A stretch of DNA of 64,000 nucleotides from Ancylobacter sonchi (GTDB lineage: Bacteria; Pseudomonadota; Alphaproteobacteria; Rhizobiales; Xanthobacteraceae). The translations under genes were made by a program, and so were the position numbers. Positions 17,645 through 26,160 of this stretch are shown piece by piece. Position 1 is the stretch's first letter, and every line of letters starts with the position of its first letter. The stretch lies in the NCBI RefSeq assembly GCF_018390695.1, contig NZ_JAHBGF010000010.1:62001-126000 (forward strand), in the 5' to 3' direction. Below the pieces are notes generated by a model that was not told where the DNA came from, did no database searches, and saw only the letters and a list, made by a program, of their open reading frames with translations.

Positions 17645-18028
17645 GCGGGTGGGGATACACTGGGCAGCACCGGTCGGATGTTGTCCGCATGTCGTGGAGG
17701 GATATCGACGGCGGAGCGATTCGCATCGTTCAACAGAAGATGGGCACAAAGGTATGGGCGCTTCTTCATGCCGACCTAGATGCCATTCTAGCGACGAGCT
17801 CGCCCCCCACAGGTTATCCTGACGACCTATGAGGGGAAGCCCGTTACGGCGGTAGGATTTGGCAACTGGACGGCTGACACCATTGGTGCGGCGGGCTGTC
17901 CGACAACTGCGTGACCCACGGCCCTGCGGAAGGCCGCGGCGCGCCGGCTCGCCGAGGCTGGTTGTTCGGCGAACGAAATCGCCTCGGTGGCAGGGCATAA
18001 GTCCCTTTCCGAGGTCGAGAGCTGTAGA
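17645..18028 (+). pseudogene. Frameshifted remnant of a tyrosine recombinase / phage integrase
   Basis: Three pieces of one integrase catalytic domain can be read in changing frames. First, TGQHRSDVVRMSWRDIDGG (17660-17720), with the first catalytic Arg. Then TTYEGKPVTAVGFGNW (about 17818-17866). Last, THGLRKAAARRLAEAGCSAN and EIASVAGHKSLSEVE (about 17910-18024), which carry HGLRK and GHKS, i.e. His-x-x-Arg and the later His. A stop codon and at least two frameshifts separate the pieces and the N-terminal domain is missing. The gene is dead but marks an old integrated element. Nothing like the final Tyr is seen intact. Confidence 0.75.
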
Positions 18029-18326
18029 GGATGCCGTCCGATCTCAAGAAGCCCCATCTCTGCTTGATCTGGCAGAGCCGATAGATCACGCCATTCGCGC
18101 CAAAGGCGCTCCCATAGGCGATGGCGTAGAACTCTCCCGACTCCGGCTCATTGTCGCTCGGATCCACAACCACAAGTTCTTCCTCCCGAAGGTGCGGACC
18201 GAAACCCTCCCGACCAATCAGCAAGGTGAAGTGGTCGGCCGGGCTGCTCGGCAGCATCAGCAGCGACCACCGCTCGCCGGTGCGCGCCGCCTTCCTTGGC
18301 CAATCTGTGCCGGGGTGCCGTCGCAA
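17844..18326 (-). pseudogene. Truncated hypothetical protein, weakly like an S24/LexA-type peptidase domain
   Basis: Open frame on the minus strand. The part from about 18257 (ATG) down to about 18000 looks coding: ...FGPHLREEELVVVDPSD and ...GEFYAIAYGSAFGANG suit the start of an S24-type (LexA/CI repressor) fold, where this phrase frames the hydrolysable bond region. Below about 18000 the frame simply runs antisense to the integrase remnant and loses coding character. It was probably cut at that junction by element decay. The S24 resemblance is tentative. Confidence 0.35.
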
Positions 18327-18362
18327 ACCTAGCAGCTCTCTGCCTGCCTCCCCTCGGACAAC

Positions 18363-18758
18363 CTAGACTGGCGCCCGATCACGGGCGGCGTCGATGCTGA
18401 ACGGCCCGGCGCCGGCGGCGGACAGGTAGAGAAAGACGAAGCAGAACAGGATGGCAGCCACGCCGCCATTCTGCGCGGGGTAGAAGCTCTGCGGCGCATG
18501 CCGAAGGAAATAGGCGAAAGCCATCACGCCGGACAGCACGAAGGCGGCGATGCGGGTCTGGAAGCCGATCAGGACTAGGAAACCCAGGATCAGCTCGAAC
18601 AGGCCGGCGATCCAGGCAAGCGAGCCGACCGGTGGAACGCCGTCGACATAGGGAAAGCGCAGGATCTTCTGCGTCCCGTAGCTGAAGAGGACGAGCGCGG
18701 ATATGACGCGCAGCAGGCTGAGCAGATAGGGCTGCAGCGATTTCATCGTCGAGATCAT
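18363..18758 (-). CDS. DoxX-family membrane protein (first of two)
   Basis: 131-residue inner-membrane protein with four predicted helices and the DoxX pattern: LLRVISALVLFSYGTQKI near the N-terminus, GLFELILGFLVLIG in the middle, FAYFLRHAP in loop three. DoxX proteins form redox-linked membrane complexes in some bacteria (for example with SodA and a sulfurtransferase in mycobacteria), but the biochemical role here is unknown. ATG 18758 is preferred over GTG 18767 because AAAGGTG lies at good spacing. It is the last gene of the minus-strand cluster. Confidence 0.8.
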   Translation of the reverse strand: MISTMKSLQPYLLSLLRVISALVLFSYGTQKILRFPYVDGVPPVGSLAWIAGLFELILGFLVLIGFQTRIAAFVLSGVMAFAYFLRHAPQSFYPAQNGGVAAILFCFVFLYLSAAGAGPFSIDAARDRAPV

Positions 18759-18797
18759 GGGCGGCACCTTTGTTCGGGAAGTGATTGATCCTCCGGC

Positions 18798-20387
18798 TCA
18801 GAGCGGTCTGAGCAGGTGTCGCACGACTGGCGGCCGCTCGCCGACATGGAAGGCGTGGAGCATCTTCTGGTCGATCGCATCGGCATGGGTCACACGGGCG
18901 TGCTGCCGCTGGTGCTCGACCCAGCTCTCGACGATGAAGTATTCGACGACCCGGCCGGGCTCGGCAATGTCCTCCCACACGTCCCAGCGGATGGCGCCGT
19001 CGCGCTGCCGCACAGAGCTGAAACGCCTCAGGGCGCCGATGAACTCGCCCGCCTTCTCGGGAGAAACCCGATATTCGATCTCGATAAGCACCGGACCGCG
19101 ATCGTCGGTCGGCTGGACCGACATCACCGGTTCGGCCCAATGGTGCGAGGGCGCCAGATCGGTCGTGGAATCCTTGGGAAGGCGCCAGAGGACGGCGAGG
19201 ATCAGGGCCGCCGCCTGCCCGACGGCCGCGACGGCAAGGGCGGTGCCGACGCTGGTGCGCGCGGCGAGTGAGCCCCACAGGATGCTGCCGCCGGTCATCG
19301 CGCCCTGGAACACCAATAGATAGACGGCGAGCGCGCGCGCCTTCACCCAGCCGGGCGAGGCCATCTGGGCGGCGACGTTGAGGGAGGTCAGCATGCCGAT
19401 CCAGGCGAGGCCGGCGGCGAACATGACCGTGCCTGCGAGCCAGGCGTTCGGCACCAGCGCGAGGGCCAGCGTGGCCAGTGCGAACAGCAAGGTCGCGGCA
19501 ATCGACAGCGTGTTGGCGGCGATCCGCTTTCGCAGTTTCTTCAGCAGGATCGCGCCGACGACCGCGCCGGCACCCATGCAGCCGAGCAGCGCGCCATATC
19601 CTGCCGCGTCGAGGCCCAGTCCTCTGCGGCCTACCAGCGGCAGCATCGCCCACAGGGCGCTGCTGAACAGGAAAAAGCCCGCCGCGCGGATGAGCACGAG
19701 ACGCAGCGCCGGGGAGTGGCGCGCATAGCGACAGCCGGCCCTCATCGCGCCGAAGAAGTGCTCCGGCGGCAGGCTGTGGATGTTCGCCGGGCGCTTCCAC
19801 GCGAGCAGGACCGCGAGCACGGCGACGACCGAGAGGGCGTTGAGGGCGAAGACGGCGGGCGAACCTGCGATCGCGACGATGACCCCGCCCAGCGCCGGCC
19901 CGATGGCGCGCGCGATATTGATCCCGAGGCTGTTGAGCGCGATCGCGTCCGGCAGCGCAGGCTGGCTGACGAGTTCCGGCACGATCGCCTGAAAGACGGG
20001 CGCGCTGAGGGCCGCGGACACGCCGAGTACGAAGGTCGCCGCCAGCAGCACGTGGGGAGTCGTCAAGCCCTGCCAGGTCAACATGGCGAGAATGGCTGCG
20101 GCGACAAGGCCAAGGATCTGGGCCATCAGCAGCAACCTGCGCCGGTCGACGATATCGGCCAGCGCGCCCGCCGGAAGAGCGAGCAGGAACATCGGCAGCG
20201 TGGTCGCCGCCTGCACCAGCGCGACGAGCAGCGGGCTTGGCGACAGCGACGTCATCAGCCAGCCCGCGCCGACATCGTGCATCCATGTGCCGATATTGGA
20301 GACGATGGTGGCGATCCAGAGCGCCCGGAAGACCGGGAAACTCAGCGGTCCGGCCGAGCTATCCGGCGCGGGATGGGAGGACGTCAT
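18798..20387 (-). CDS. MFS transporter (MFS_3 type) with C-terminal ABM-like domain
   Basis: 529-residue protein. Residues about 15-410 form a 12-helix major facilitator of the EntS/MFS_3 kind (IVSNIGTWMHDVGAGWLMT near residue 28 is diagnostic), with the loop-two motif GALADIVDRRR. Residues about 430-525 form a soluble antibiotic-biosynthesis-monooxygenase-like domain (VLIEIEYRVSPEKAGEF ... YFIVESWVEHQRQH). This domain pairing is known in the MFS_3 family. ATG 20387 overlaps the stop of the upstream DoxX-like gene by four bases; the longer open frame above it is antisense to nothing real but out of frame with that gene. Export substrate unknown. Confidence 0.85.
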   Translation of the reverse strand: MTSSHPAPDSSAGPLSFPVFRALWIATIVSNIGTWMHDVGAGWLMTSLSPSPLLVALVQAATTLPMFLLALPAGALADIVDRRRLLLMAQILGLVAAAILAMLTWQGLTTPHVLLAATFVLGVSAALSAPVFQAIVPELVSQPALPDAIALNSLGINIARAIGPALGGVIVAIAGSPAVFALNALSVVAVLAVLLAWKRPANIHSLPPEHFFGAMRAGCRYARHSPALRLVLIRAAGFFLFSSALWAMLPLVGRRGLGLDAAGYGALLGCMGAGAVVGAILLKKLRKRIAANTLSIAATLLFALATLALALVPNAWLAGTVMFAAGLAWIGMLTSLNVAAQMASPGWVKARALAVYLLVFQGAMTGGSILWGSLAARTSVGTALAVAAVGQAAALILAVLWRLPKDSTTDLAPSHHWAEPVMSVQPTDDRGPVLIEIEYRVSPEKAGEFIGALRRFSSVRQRDGAIRWDVWEDIAEPGRVVEYFIVESWVEHQRQHARVTHADAIDQKMLHAFHVGERPPVVRHLLRPL

Positions 20388-20797
20388 GTTCGCCCCTTCC
20401 GGTGGCTGAGGATTGCGGCCAGCATGAACCCGCCGATCAGTCCGACATGTTCGAGGAAGGTGTTGCGCTCGTGGAAGCGCTGCATCGGGTCTGCCACCTG
20501 CCAGAAGGGGTGGGCGATGAGTGTCGCCACCGCCGTGAAGACACCGAGCGCCCCAGCGCCGAGCCAGGAAAGGCGGCCGAGGATCACCAGAGCCGAGCCG
20601 CCGATCTGGACGAGGACGGTCGCAACGACCACCAGCCAGAGCGGGCTCAGCCCGAAATGTGCGGCCTCGGCGAAGGCGCCGTCGAGGTCGAACAGCTTGG
20701 CAATGCCGCTCGTCCAATAGGGCAGCGTCAGCAGGACGGCGGCAAGGCGCGCGAACCAGCGCGCCTCGAGTAGGGACGAGATGGGCTGGGGCGTCAT
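20384..20797 (-). CDS. DoxX-like membrane protein (second of two)
   Basis: 137-residue protein with four helices: LLTLPYWTSGIAKLFD is the usual DoxX/SURF4-like first helix, and FHERNTFLEHVGLIGGF the last loop and helix. Its stop overlaps the start of the MFS gene by four bases, and its ATG (20797) comes two bases after the amidohydrolase stop, so all three are probably co-translated. The likely role is as a membrane partner of a redox or hydrolytic enzyme in this cluster. Confidence 0.78.
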   Translation of the reverse strand: MTPQPISSLLEARWFARLAAVLLTLPYWTSGIAKLFDLDGAFAEAAHFGLSPLWLVVVATVLVQIGGSALVILGRLSWLGAGALGVFTAVATLIAHPFWQVADPMQRFHERNTFLEHVGLIGGFMLAAILSHRKGRT

Positions 20798-20799
20798 GG

Positions 20800-22740
20800 T
20801 CACACCGCCCAGCAGCCGCAGCCGAGCGCGCCCCAGAAGGTGCGTGCGTCGGAAGCCGGAACGTTGGCACCCAGCGCGGCGGCATGGTCGTGGCCGTGCA
20901 CGGCGCAGTTGTTGGCGCAGCCGCAGTGCAGGGTCAGCTTGGCGCGCGCCTCCTTGGTCTTGTAGTAGCCGCCGAAGGTAGCGACCGGCGACCAGTCGGG
21001 CATCGGCGCCGGCAGCGCCGGGGCGAGCGGCGCATAGTCGCCGTCACCATGCACCACCTTGCCGCCGAGCACGGTCAGCACCGAACGCAGATGCACGATG
21101 TCGGCCTCCGGCACCGAGAAGTAATCGTCGGACAGCACGGCGAGATCGGCGAGCTGGCCAACCTTGATCTGTCCCTTCCTGCCCTGCTCGTTGGAGAACC
21201 AGGTGTTGGCCTCGGTCCAGAGCCTTAGCGCCGTCTCGCGGTCGAGACGGTTGTGCTGCGGATAGAGGCGCAGCCCGCCCACGGTGGAGGAGGTCACCAG
21301 CCAGGAGAGCGCCACCCACGGATTGTAGGAGGCGACGCGAGTCGCGTCGGTGCCGGCGCCGACCGGCAGACCCGCTTCCATCATCCGCTTGATCGGCGGA
21401 GTGCGTTCGGCGGCCCTGGCGCCGTAGCGCTCGACGAAATATTCGCCCTGATAGGCCATGCGGTGCTGCACGGCGATGCCGCCGCCGAGCGCGGCGATGC
21501 GGTCGATATTGCGGTCGCTGATCGTCTCGGCGTGGTCGAAGAACCAGTTGATGCCGGACAGCGGCACGTCGCGGTTGACCTTCTCGAAGACGTTCAGCGC
21601 GCGCTCGATGGTCTCGTTATAGGTGGCGTGCAGCCGCCACGGCCAACGGTTCTCGGCGAGCAGGCGTACCACCGGTTCGAGATCGGCTTCCATGTTCGCG
21701 GGCATGTCCGGCCGCTCGACACGGAAATCCTCGAAGTCGGCGGCGGAATAAACCAGCATCTCGCCGGCGCCGTTGTGGCGATAGGTGTCGTCGCCCTGTC
21801 CGGGTGAGACCTGCTTCACCCATGAAGAGAAGTCGGCGAGTTCCTCCTTCGGCTTCTGCGTGAACAGGTTGTAGCTGATGCGCACGGTCAGCTGGCCCTC
21901 GGCATGTAGCTTCTCGACGATCTGGTAGTCGTCGGGGTAATTCTGGAAGCCGCCGCCGGCGTCGATTACGCTGGTCACGCCCAGCGCGTTGATCTCCCGC
22001 ATGAAGTGGCGCGTGGAATTGATCTGATAGTCGGCTGGCAGCTTCGGCCCCTTCGCCAGCGTCGAATAGAGGATGGTCGCGTTCGGCTGCGCCAGCAGGA
22101 GGCCGGTGGGGTTGCCCGCCGCATCACGCATGATCTCGCCGCCGGGCGGATTGGGCGTGTCCTTGGTGTAGCCGACCACCCGCAGCGCGGCAGCGTTGAG
22201 CAGCGCGCGATCATAGAGATGCAGGATGAAGACCGGGGTATCGGGCGCCACGGCGTTCAACTCGTCGAGGGTCGGCAGGCGCTTCTCGGCGAACTGGTGC
22301 TCGGTGAAGCCGCCCACCACCCGCACCCATTGAGGTGCCGGCGTGCGATCGACCTGCGCCTTCAGCATGGCCATCGCCTCGGACAGGCTCGGCACGCCGT
22401 CCCAGCGCAGCTCCATATTGTAGTTGAGGCCCCCGCGGATGATGTGGGTGTGGCTGTCGATCAGCCCGGGAATGGCGCGGCGTCCCTTGACGTCGATGAT
22501 GTCGGCTTCCGGTGCGGCGGCCCGTGCCTCCGCCTCCGAGCCGACGGTGAGGAACTTGCCGTCGCGGATCGCGATGGCCTCGGCGACGGGGTTCTGCCGT
22601 TCGAGCGTCGTCACCCGGGCGTTGACGATAATCAAGTCTTTCGCAGGCATAGGGTTTTCCTGTGCGCGGGCACGAAGCGAAGGCAACAGCGTCGCGGCTG
22701 CGGCTCCAGCGATGGTTTGACGACGGGTCAGTCGGAACAT
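20800..22740 (-). CDS. Exported metal-dependent amidohydrolase (family 3, YtcJ/AepA-like) with a Cys/His-rich tail
   Basis: 646 residues. The N-terminus (MFRLTRRQTIAGAAAATLLP) resembles a Tat signal. The amidohydrolase fold follows, with the metal-binding HxH in LIDSHTHI (H97, H99), later His-Ala-Glu (FDHAE) and GAGTDA motifs near the barrel end, and a C-terminal beta-sandwich strand typical of family 3. The last 45 residues are unusual: C606, C608, C612, H615, H617, H619, C641 and C643, i.e. CGC-xxx-C-xx-HGHDH and a final CGC. This could hold zinc or copper, or be a site of disulfides after export. Substrate unknown. It is followed by overlapping DoxX and MFS genes. Confidence 0.85.
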   Translation of the reverse strand: MFRLTRRQTIAGAAAATLLPSLRARAQENPMPAKDLIIVNARVTTLERQNPVAEAIAIRDGKFLTVGSEAEARAAAPEADIIDVKGRRAIPGLIDSHTHIIRGGLNYNMELRWDGVPSLSEAMAMLKAQVDRTPAPQWVRVVGGFTEHQFAEKRLPTLDELNAVAPDTPVFILHLYDRALLNAAALRVVGYTKDTPNPPGGEIMRDAAGNPTGLLLAQPNATILYSTLAKGPKLPADYQINSTRHFMREINALGVTSVIDAGGGFQNYPDDYQIVEKLHAEGQLTVRISYNLFTQKPKEELADFSSWVKQVSPGQGDDTYRHNGAGEMLVYSAADFEDFRVERPDMPANMEADLEPVVRLLAENRWPWRLHATYNETIERALNVFEKVNRDVPLSGINWFFDHAETISDRNIDRIAALGGGIAVQHRMAYQGEYFVERYGARAAERTPPIKRMMEAGLPVGAGTDATRVASYNPWVALSWLVTSSTVGGLRLYPQHNRLDRETALRLWTEANTWFSNEQGRKGQIKVGQLADLAVLSDDYFSVPEADIVHLRSVLTVLGGKVVHGDGDYAPLAPALPAPMPDWSPVATFGGYYKTKEARAKLTLHCGCANNCAVHGHDHAAALGANVPASDARTFWGALGCGCWAV

Positions 22741-22787
22741 GTCCCTGTCCTTTCTTCGTCTCCCGGAGGGGCGGGAGAACCGGGGGA

Positions 22788-23465
22788 TCAGCCTTGGGCT
22801 TTCTCTGGCAGCGTCAGGAACACGCCACTGGCGGCAAGGACGGCCGGCAGGGCGAAGCACCACATGCCCAGAAGGACGAAAAGCAGAGCGGCAAGTCCGC
22901 AGCCGAGCGCGAAGGCCAGGACCGGTACGCTCAGTCGGATCAGGCGTGCCTTGATCGCTTCCGGCTTGTCCTGGGTCTTGCCGTAGAGGAGGCCGGCGAG
23001 GTCGAGCATCATCTGCGTCGTGGTGCCGGTCATCAGCGTCGAGGGCGGCGCGGAAGCCAGGTGCAGGCGATGCGCGGCGTTCTGGATAGCCATGGCGATG
23101 ACTAGCAGCATGCCGGTCAGCACCGGCGGCAGGCCGTCGGCATCGGCAAAGCCGCCATAGTAGATGGCGCAGCCTGCCGCGGCCGTCAGGAACAGGAACT
23201 TCGCGAGCAACATGACTCGCAGCGCGCGCGCGGGTGGCGCGGCGACGCGCAGCGAGAGATACTGCAGCACCACCACCGCGACGCAGAAGGTGGGCAATGC
23301 CAGAAGCTTGGCGACGAGGCTCTCGCTGCCATGCGCGAGCGCCTGGCCGATCATCACGAAGTTGCCAGTCACATGGGCGGTGAAGAGCCCGTGCAGCGCG
23401 AGGAAGCCGGCGGTATCGACATATCCGGCATTGAAGCTGAGAACGGTGGGCAGATTTGGCCTCAT
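22788..23465 (-). CDS. DUF1275 (YoaK-like) membrane protein
   Basis: 225-residue inner-membrane protein with six predicted helices. The opening LSFNAGYVDTAGFLALHGLFTAHVTGN (in pieces, residues about 9-35) is the family hallmark (GxxDAxxFl...fvahmTGN), and LMTGTTTQMMLDLAGLL repeats the pattern mid-protein. The function of the family is not established. It lies between the isochorismatase-like gene and the amidohydrolase gene and is transcribed with them. Confidence 0.85.
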   Translation of the reverse strand: MRPNLPTVLSFNAGYVDTAGFLALHGLFTAHVTGNFVMIGQALAHGSESLVAKLLALPTFCVAVVVLQYLSLRVAAPPARALRVMLLAKFLFLTAAAGCAIYYGGFADADGLPPVLTGMLLVIAMAIQNAAHRLHLASAPPSTLMTGTTTQMMLDLAGLLYGKTQDKPEAIKARLIRLSVPVLAFALGCGLAALLFVLLGMWCFALPAVLAASGVFLTLPEKAQG

Positions 23466-23615
23466 GATGCGCTCCGTTGGCTTTTGGCTGGTACGAGGCG
23501 ACTTCAGGCCGGCTCTGCCCTATGGCGGATCGCAGCAAGGATGTCCGAGGCAGGGGGCGCGAGGCGTTGGCGGATTGTTCCGCCGAGCATCGCGCCGCCC
23601 GCCTTGCCGCTTCGC

Positions 23616-24305
23616 TCAGGCGGCGGGCTTCGGCGCGAGGCGCGTCCCGTGGGCGACGCGTTCGGGGGCCTTGTGGACCATGGTATAGGCGTAATCGATG
23701 CCCATCCCGTAGGCGCCGGAATGCTCCCTCACGATGGCGGTGACGGCGTCGTAGGTGCCGCGGCGCGCCCAGTCGCGCTGCCACTCCAGCAGCACCTGCT
23801 GCCAGGTCACCGGCACGATGCCGACCTGGATCATCCGGTCCATGGCGTATTTGTGGGCGTCGGCCGACGTGCCGCCGGAAGCGTCGGAGACCATGTAGAT
23901 CTCGTAATCGGTGTCGTTGAGGCACGAGAGCGCGAAGGTGGTGTTGCACACTTCGGTCCACAGGCCAGAGACGACGACCTTCTTGCGGCCATGCGCGGCA
24001 TTGGCGGCAAGCGCCTCGCGTACCTTGAGGTCGTCCCAGGAATTCATCGAGGTGCGCTCGAGGAGCGGCGCCTCGGGAAACACCGCAAGGAGCTCGGGAT
24101 AGGTGTGCCCGGAGAAGCTCTCGGTCTCGACCGTGGTGATGACGGTCGGGATGTTGAAGACCTTGGCCGCCTTGGCGAGACCGACGACGTTGTTCTTCAG
24201 CACCTGGCGGTCGATCGATTGGACGCCGAAAGCCATCTGCGGCTGCTGATCGATGAAGATGAGTTGGCTGTTCTGCGGCGTGAGCACTTCGAGCTTGCTG
24301 GACAT
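23616..24305 (-). CDS. Isochorismatase-like cysteine hydrolase (YcaC-related)
   Basis: 229-residue hydrolase. The catalytic Asp is D19 (in LIFIDQQPQM) and the nucleophile is C120 (in VVSGLWTEVC), with the intervening Lys/Arg-bearing loop near 84-95, as in YcaC and other isochorismatase-fold amidases. Such enzymes cleave amides, ureas or nicotinamide-like substrates; the real one is unknown. ATG 24305 starts exactly at the conserved N-terminus. A longer open frame upstream has no conserved content. It is the upstream partner of the DUF1275 and amidohydrolase genes. Confidence 0.85.
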   Translation of the reverse strand: MSSKLEVLTPQNSQLIFIDQQPQMAFGVQSIDRQVLKNNVVGLAKAAKVFNIPTVITTVETESFSGHTYPELLAVFPEAPLLERTSMNSWDDLKVREALAANAAHGRKKVVVSGLWTEVCNTTFALSCLNDTDYEIYMVSDASGGTSADAHKYAMDRMIQVGIVPVTWQQVLLEWQRDWARRGTYDAVTAIVREHSGAYGMGIDYAYTMVHKAPERVAHGTRLAPKPAA

Positions 24306-24346
24306 GGGCGTTTCCTGTTGAGGGATGGCAAGATGAGCCGGGCGCG

Positions 24347-24598
24347 TCAGGCCGCGTCGGCATCCTTCGCCGCCCCGTCGGAGCGATGAAGCGCGAAGGA
24401 TTTCTCGTGCAGGCAGGACTGCACGACGTTGGTGTGTCCCCTCAGCCATTGCACGGCGGCCTCTCCCGCCAGCATGCCGAGCAGCCCGATGAGGGCGATG
24501 ATCGGCGGCGCCGGCGAGCGCACCGCGAGAAGGCCGTAGACCGCGCCGATCCCGAGACCGGCAGCGAGGGAAATGAGATAGGGTTGAAGCTGACTCAT
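24347..24598 (-). CDS. XapX-domain small membrane protein
   Basis: 83 residues. The first 55 form the two-helix XapX domain (MSQLQPYLISLAAGLGIGAV and VRSPAPPIIALIGLLGMLAG, with the characteristic RSPAPP loop). A soluble tail follows with a Cys (QSCLHEK) and an acidic end. XapX proteins are small inner-membrane proteins of unknown role. The gene precedes the isochorismatase-like hydrolase by about 40 bases. Confidence 0.82.
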   Translation of the reverse strand: MSQLQPYLISLAAGLGIGAVYGLLAVRSPAPPIIALIGLLGMLAGEAAVQWLRGHTNVVQSCLHEKSFALHRSDGAAKDADAA

Positions 24599-24645
24599 CG
24601 CGGAAGCTCCAGATTGCGCGCAGAGGGCGGCGGGAAAGGCGGGCC

Positions 24646-24771
24646 TTAGCCGGCAAGCGGCGCGCGCGGCCCTTCGATCCGGGCGCGATAGGGCTCATGG
24701 TGGGCCAGCAGCTTCAGCCCCGCGCCGAGAGAGGCGGTGTCCTGGTTGCGACCGTCGATTTCGTTGAGCAC
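24646..24771 (-). CDS. Candidate 41-residue peptide at the head of the minus-strand cluster
   Basis: Short frame from GTG 24771, with AGGAGG seven bases upstream, a near-ideal ribosome-binding site. The product runs from VLNEIDGRNQ to ...RAPLAG and has a soluble, mixed composition with no recognised domain. It could be a genuine leader-type small gene or the C-terminal end of a lost larger gene. No frame continuing upstream looks like a known family. Confidence 0.35.
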   Translation of the reverse strand: MLNEIDGRNQDTASLGAGLKLLAHHEPYRARIEGPRAPLAG

Positions 24772-24784
24772 GCGTCCGCCTCCT

Positions 24785-24891
24785 CGCGGTCGCGCCGCGC
24801 TCCAAGATGCCGCGGAACCTAGCGAAGTCTGGCGTTGCGGAGAATTGACGCCTATGTTGATAATCTATTGCGATTTACGTAATAATTGATC
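24785..24891. promoter_or_regulatory. Divergent promoter region for the LysR gene and the amidohydrolase cluster
   Basis: AT-rich gap between two outward-facing transcription units. It holds TTACGTAA (palindrome) and a neighbouring ATTGATAATC / GATTTACG context within 24855-24885, just before the LysR start. This is the usual place for a LysR-type regulator to bind and control its own and the divergent genes. Confidence 0.4.
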
Positions 24892-25791
24892 ATGAACGAG
24901 CTCAAGGCCCTCCGCACCTTCCTTCTCGCCGCCGAAAAGCGGAATTTCGCTCAGGCGGCCCGCGAGATCGATACAACCCCCGCCTCGGTCACGCGGACCA
25001 TCGCCGCGCTCGAGGCCGAGCTCGGCGTGCAGCTCTTCGTCCGCACCACACGGCAGGTCGCACTGACGGGAGACGGCGCCATATTCGCCGCGCGCATCGC
25101 TCCGGTCGTGCAGGCGCTGGATGCGGCGCGCACCGAGCTAATCAACGCGCACAAGGCGGACGAAGGCAGGCTGCGGATCAATGCACCCATGTCGTTCGGC
25201 CAGCGCCTGCTGCCGCATATCCTGTGCGGGTTCCGTGAGCTCTATCCCAGGATCGACGTCGAGATCACGCTCACCGACAAACTGATCGACGTGGTCGACG
25301 AGGGGTTCGATTTGGCCATCCGCATCTCGGGCGTACCATCCGAGAAGTTCACCATCTGGCGCAAAATCTGCGCCATCAGGCGCATCCTCGTGGCCGCGCC
25401 TGGCACGCCCCCCACCACCGCCCGCCACCCCAACGAGCTGTCTCCCGATGCGTGCCTCGCCTACGATGCCGGCAGCCATCGCGAGACATGGGAGCTGACG
25501 GATGGCGGCTCCACCGCGACTATCTCGGCGGGGCGAGCGGTCAGTTCCAACAATGGAGAGGTATTGGCCAGTCTTGCGGCGAACGGGGCAGGTGTCGCCC
25601 TGCTTCCGGTCTTCATCGTCGCCGAGCATTTGCAGGCGGGACGCCTGGTCCCGGTTCTGCCGGAATGGTCGTCGCCGGAGTTCTGGCTCACACTCTACTA
25701 TCCGCCCTATCAGAAGCTGCCGCCGCGCATCGCCGCCTTCTCCGACTTCTTCGAGCGGGAGATTCCCCCTCTCGTGACCGCGATCGAATAG
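24892..25791 (+). CDS. LysR-family transcriptional regulator
   Basis: 299 residues: winged helix-turn-helix at about 1-60 (LKALRTFLLAAEKRNFAQAA, then TTPASVTRTIAALEAELG) and an effector-binding PBP2 domain over about 85-295, close to the CrgA/AaeR-type LysR subgroup (RLRINAPMSFGQRLL). It is divergent from the XapX-hydrolase-amidohydrolase-DoxX-MFS cluster and is the likely regulator of it. ATG 24892 is preferred; TTG 24886 lies two codons upstream. Confidence 0.88.
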   Translation: MNELKALRTFLLAAEKRNFAQAAREIDTTPASVTRTIAALEAELGVQLFVRTTRQVALTGDGAIFAARIAPVVQALDAARTELINAHKADEGRLRINAPMSFGQRLLPHILCGFRELYPRIDVEITLTDKLIDVVDEGFDLAIRISGVPSEKFTIWRKICAIRRILVAAPGTPPTTARHPNELSPDACLAYDAGSHRETWELTDGGSTATISAGRAVSSNNGEVLASLAANGAGVALLPVFIVAEHLQAGRLVPVLPEWSSPEFWLTLYYPPYQKLPPRIAAFSDFFEREIPPLVTAIE

Positions 25792-26160
25792 ATCGGCTAG
25801 AGCAGCTCGGGACCAAGCAAACCCGGTCCCTCCATCCGTCCTGGAGCGTCAAGGGTTACGCGGCCAGATGCCGACTATCCCGCGTATCCGTGACGCGGCT
25901 AGGAAGAGGTCCGAGTAGTTGAAATGCCTGCTTCGGGACGGCATGCCAATTCCTGCTCTTGGCGCTGGGCAACTACGAGTTCTTCCCAGGCGGGGACCTA
26001 GCCGACCTCGGGGAAATCCCTCTCAATGCCAGCCTATGGGCCGCCGACAACGGCGACTCCGATCGCGTAGAATGGCGCCTTCTGCAACTCGCATGGCGCG
26101 CACCGTCATCGGCACATTGACGCCGGCCTACTACGCTCGTGCACGTCAATGGAGGACGGC
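25792..26160. other. Gap with a degraded open frame
   Basis: No intact gene. The plus-strand frame 25926-26120 looks coding in composition (ALGNYEFFPGGDLADLGEIP, then ...ASLWAADNGDSDRVEW, ending LAWRAPSSAH) but has no start codon with a ribosome-binding site and matches no family known to me. It is probably the 3' end of a lost gene. Confidence 0.35.
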
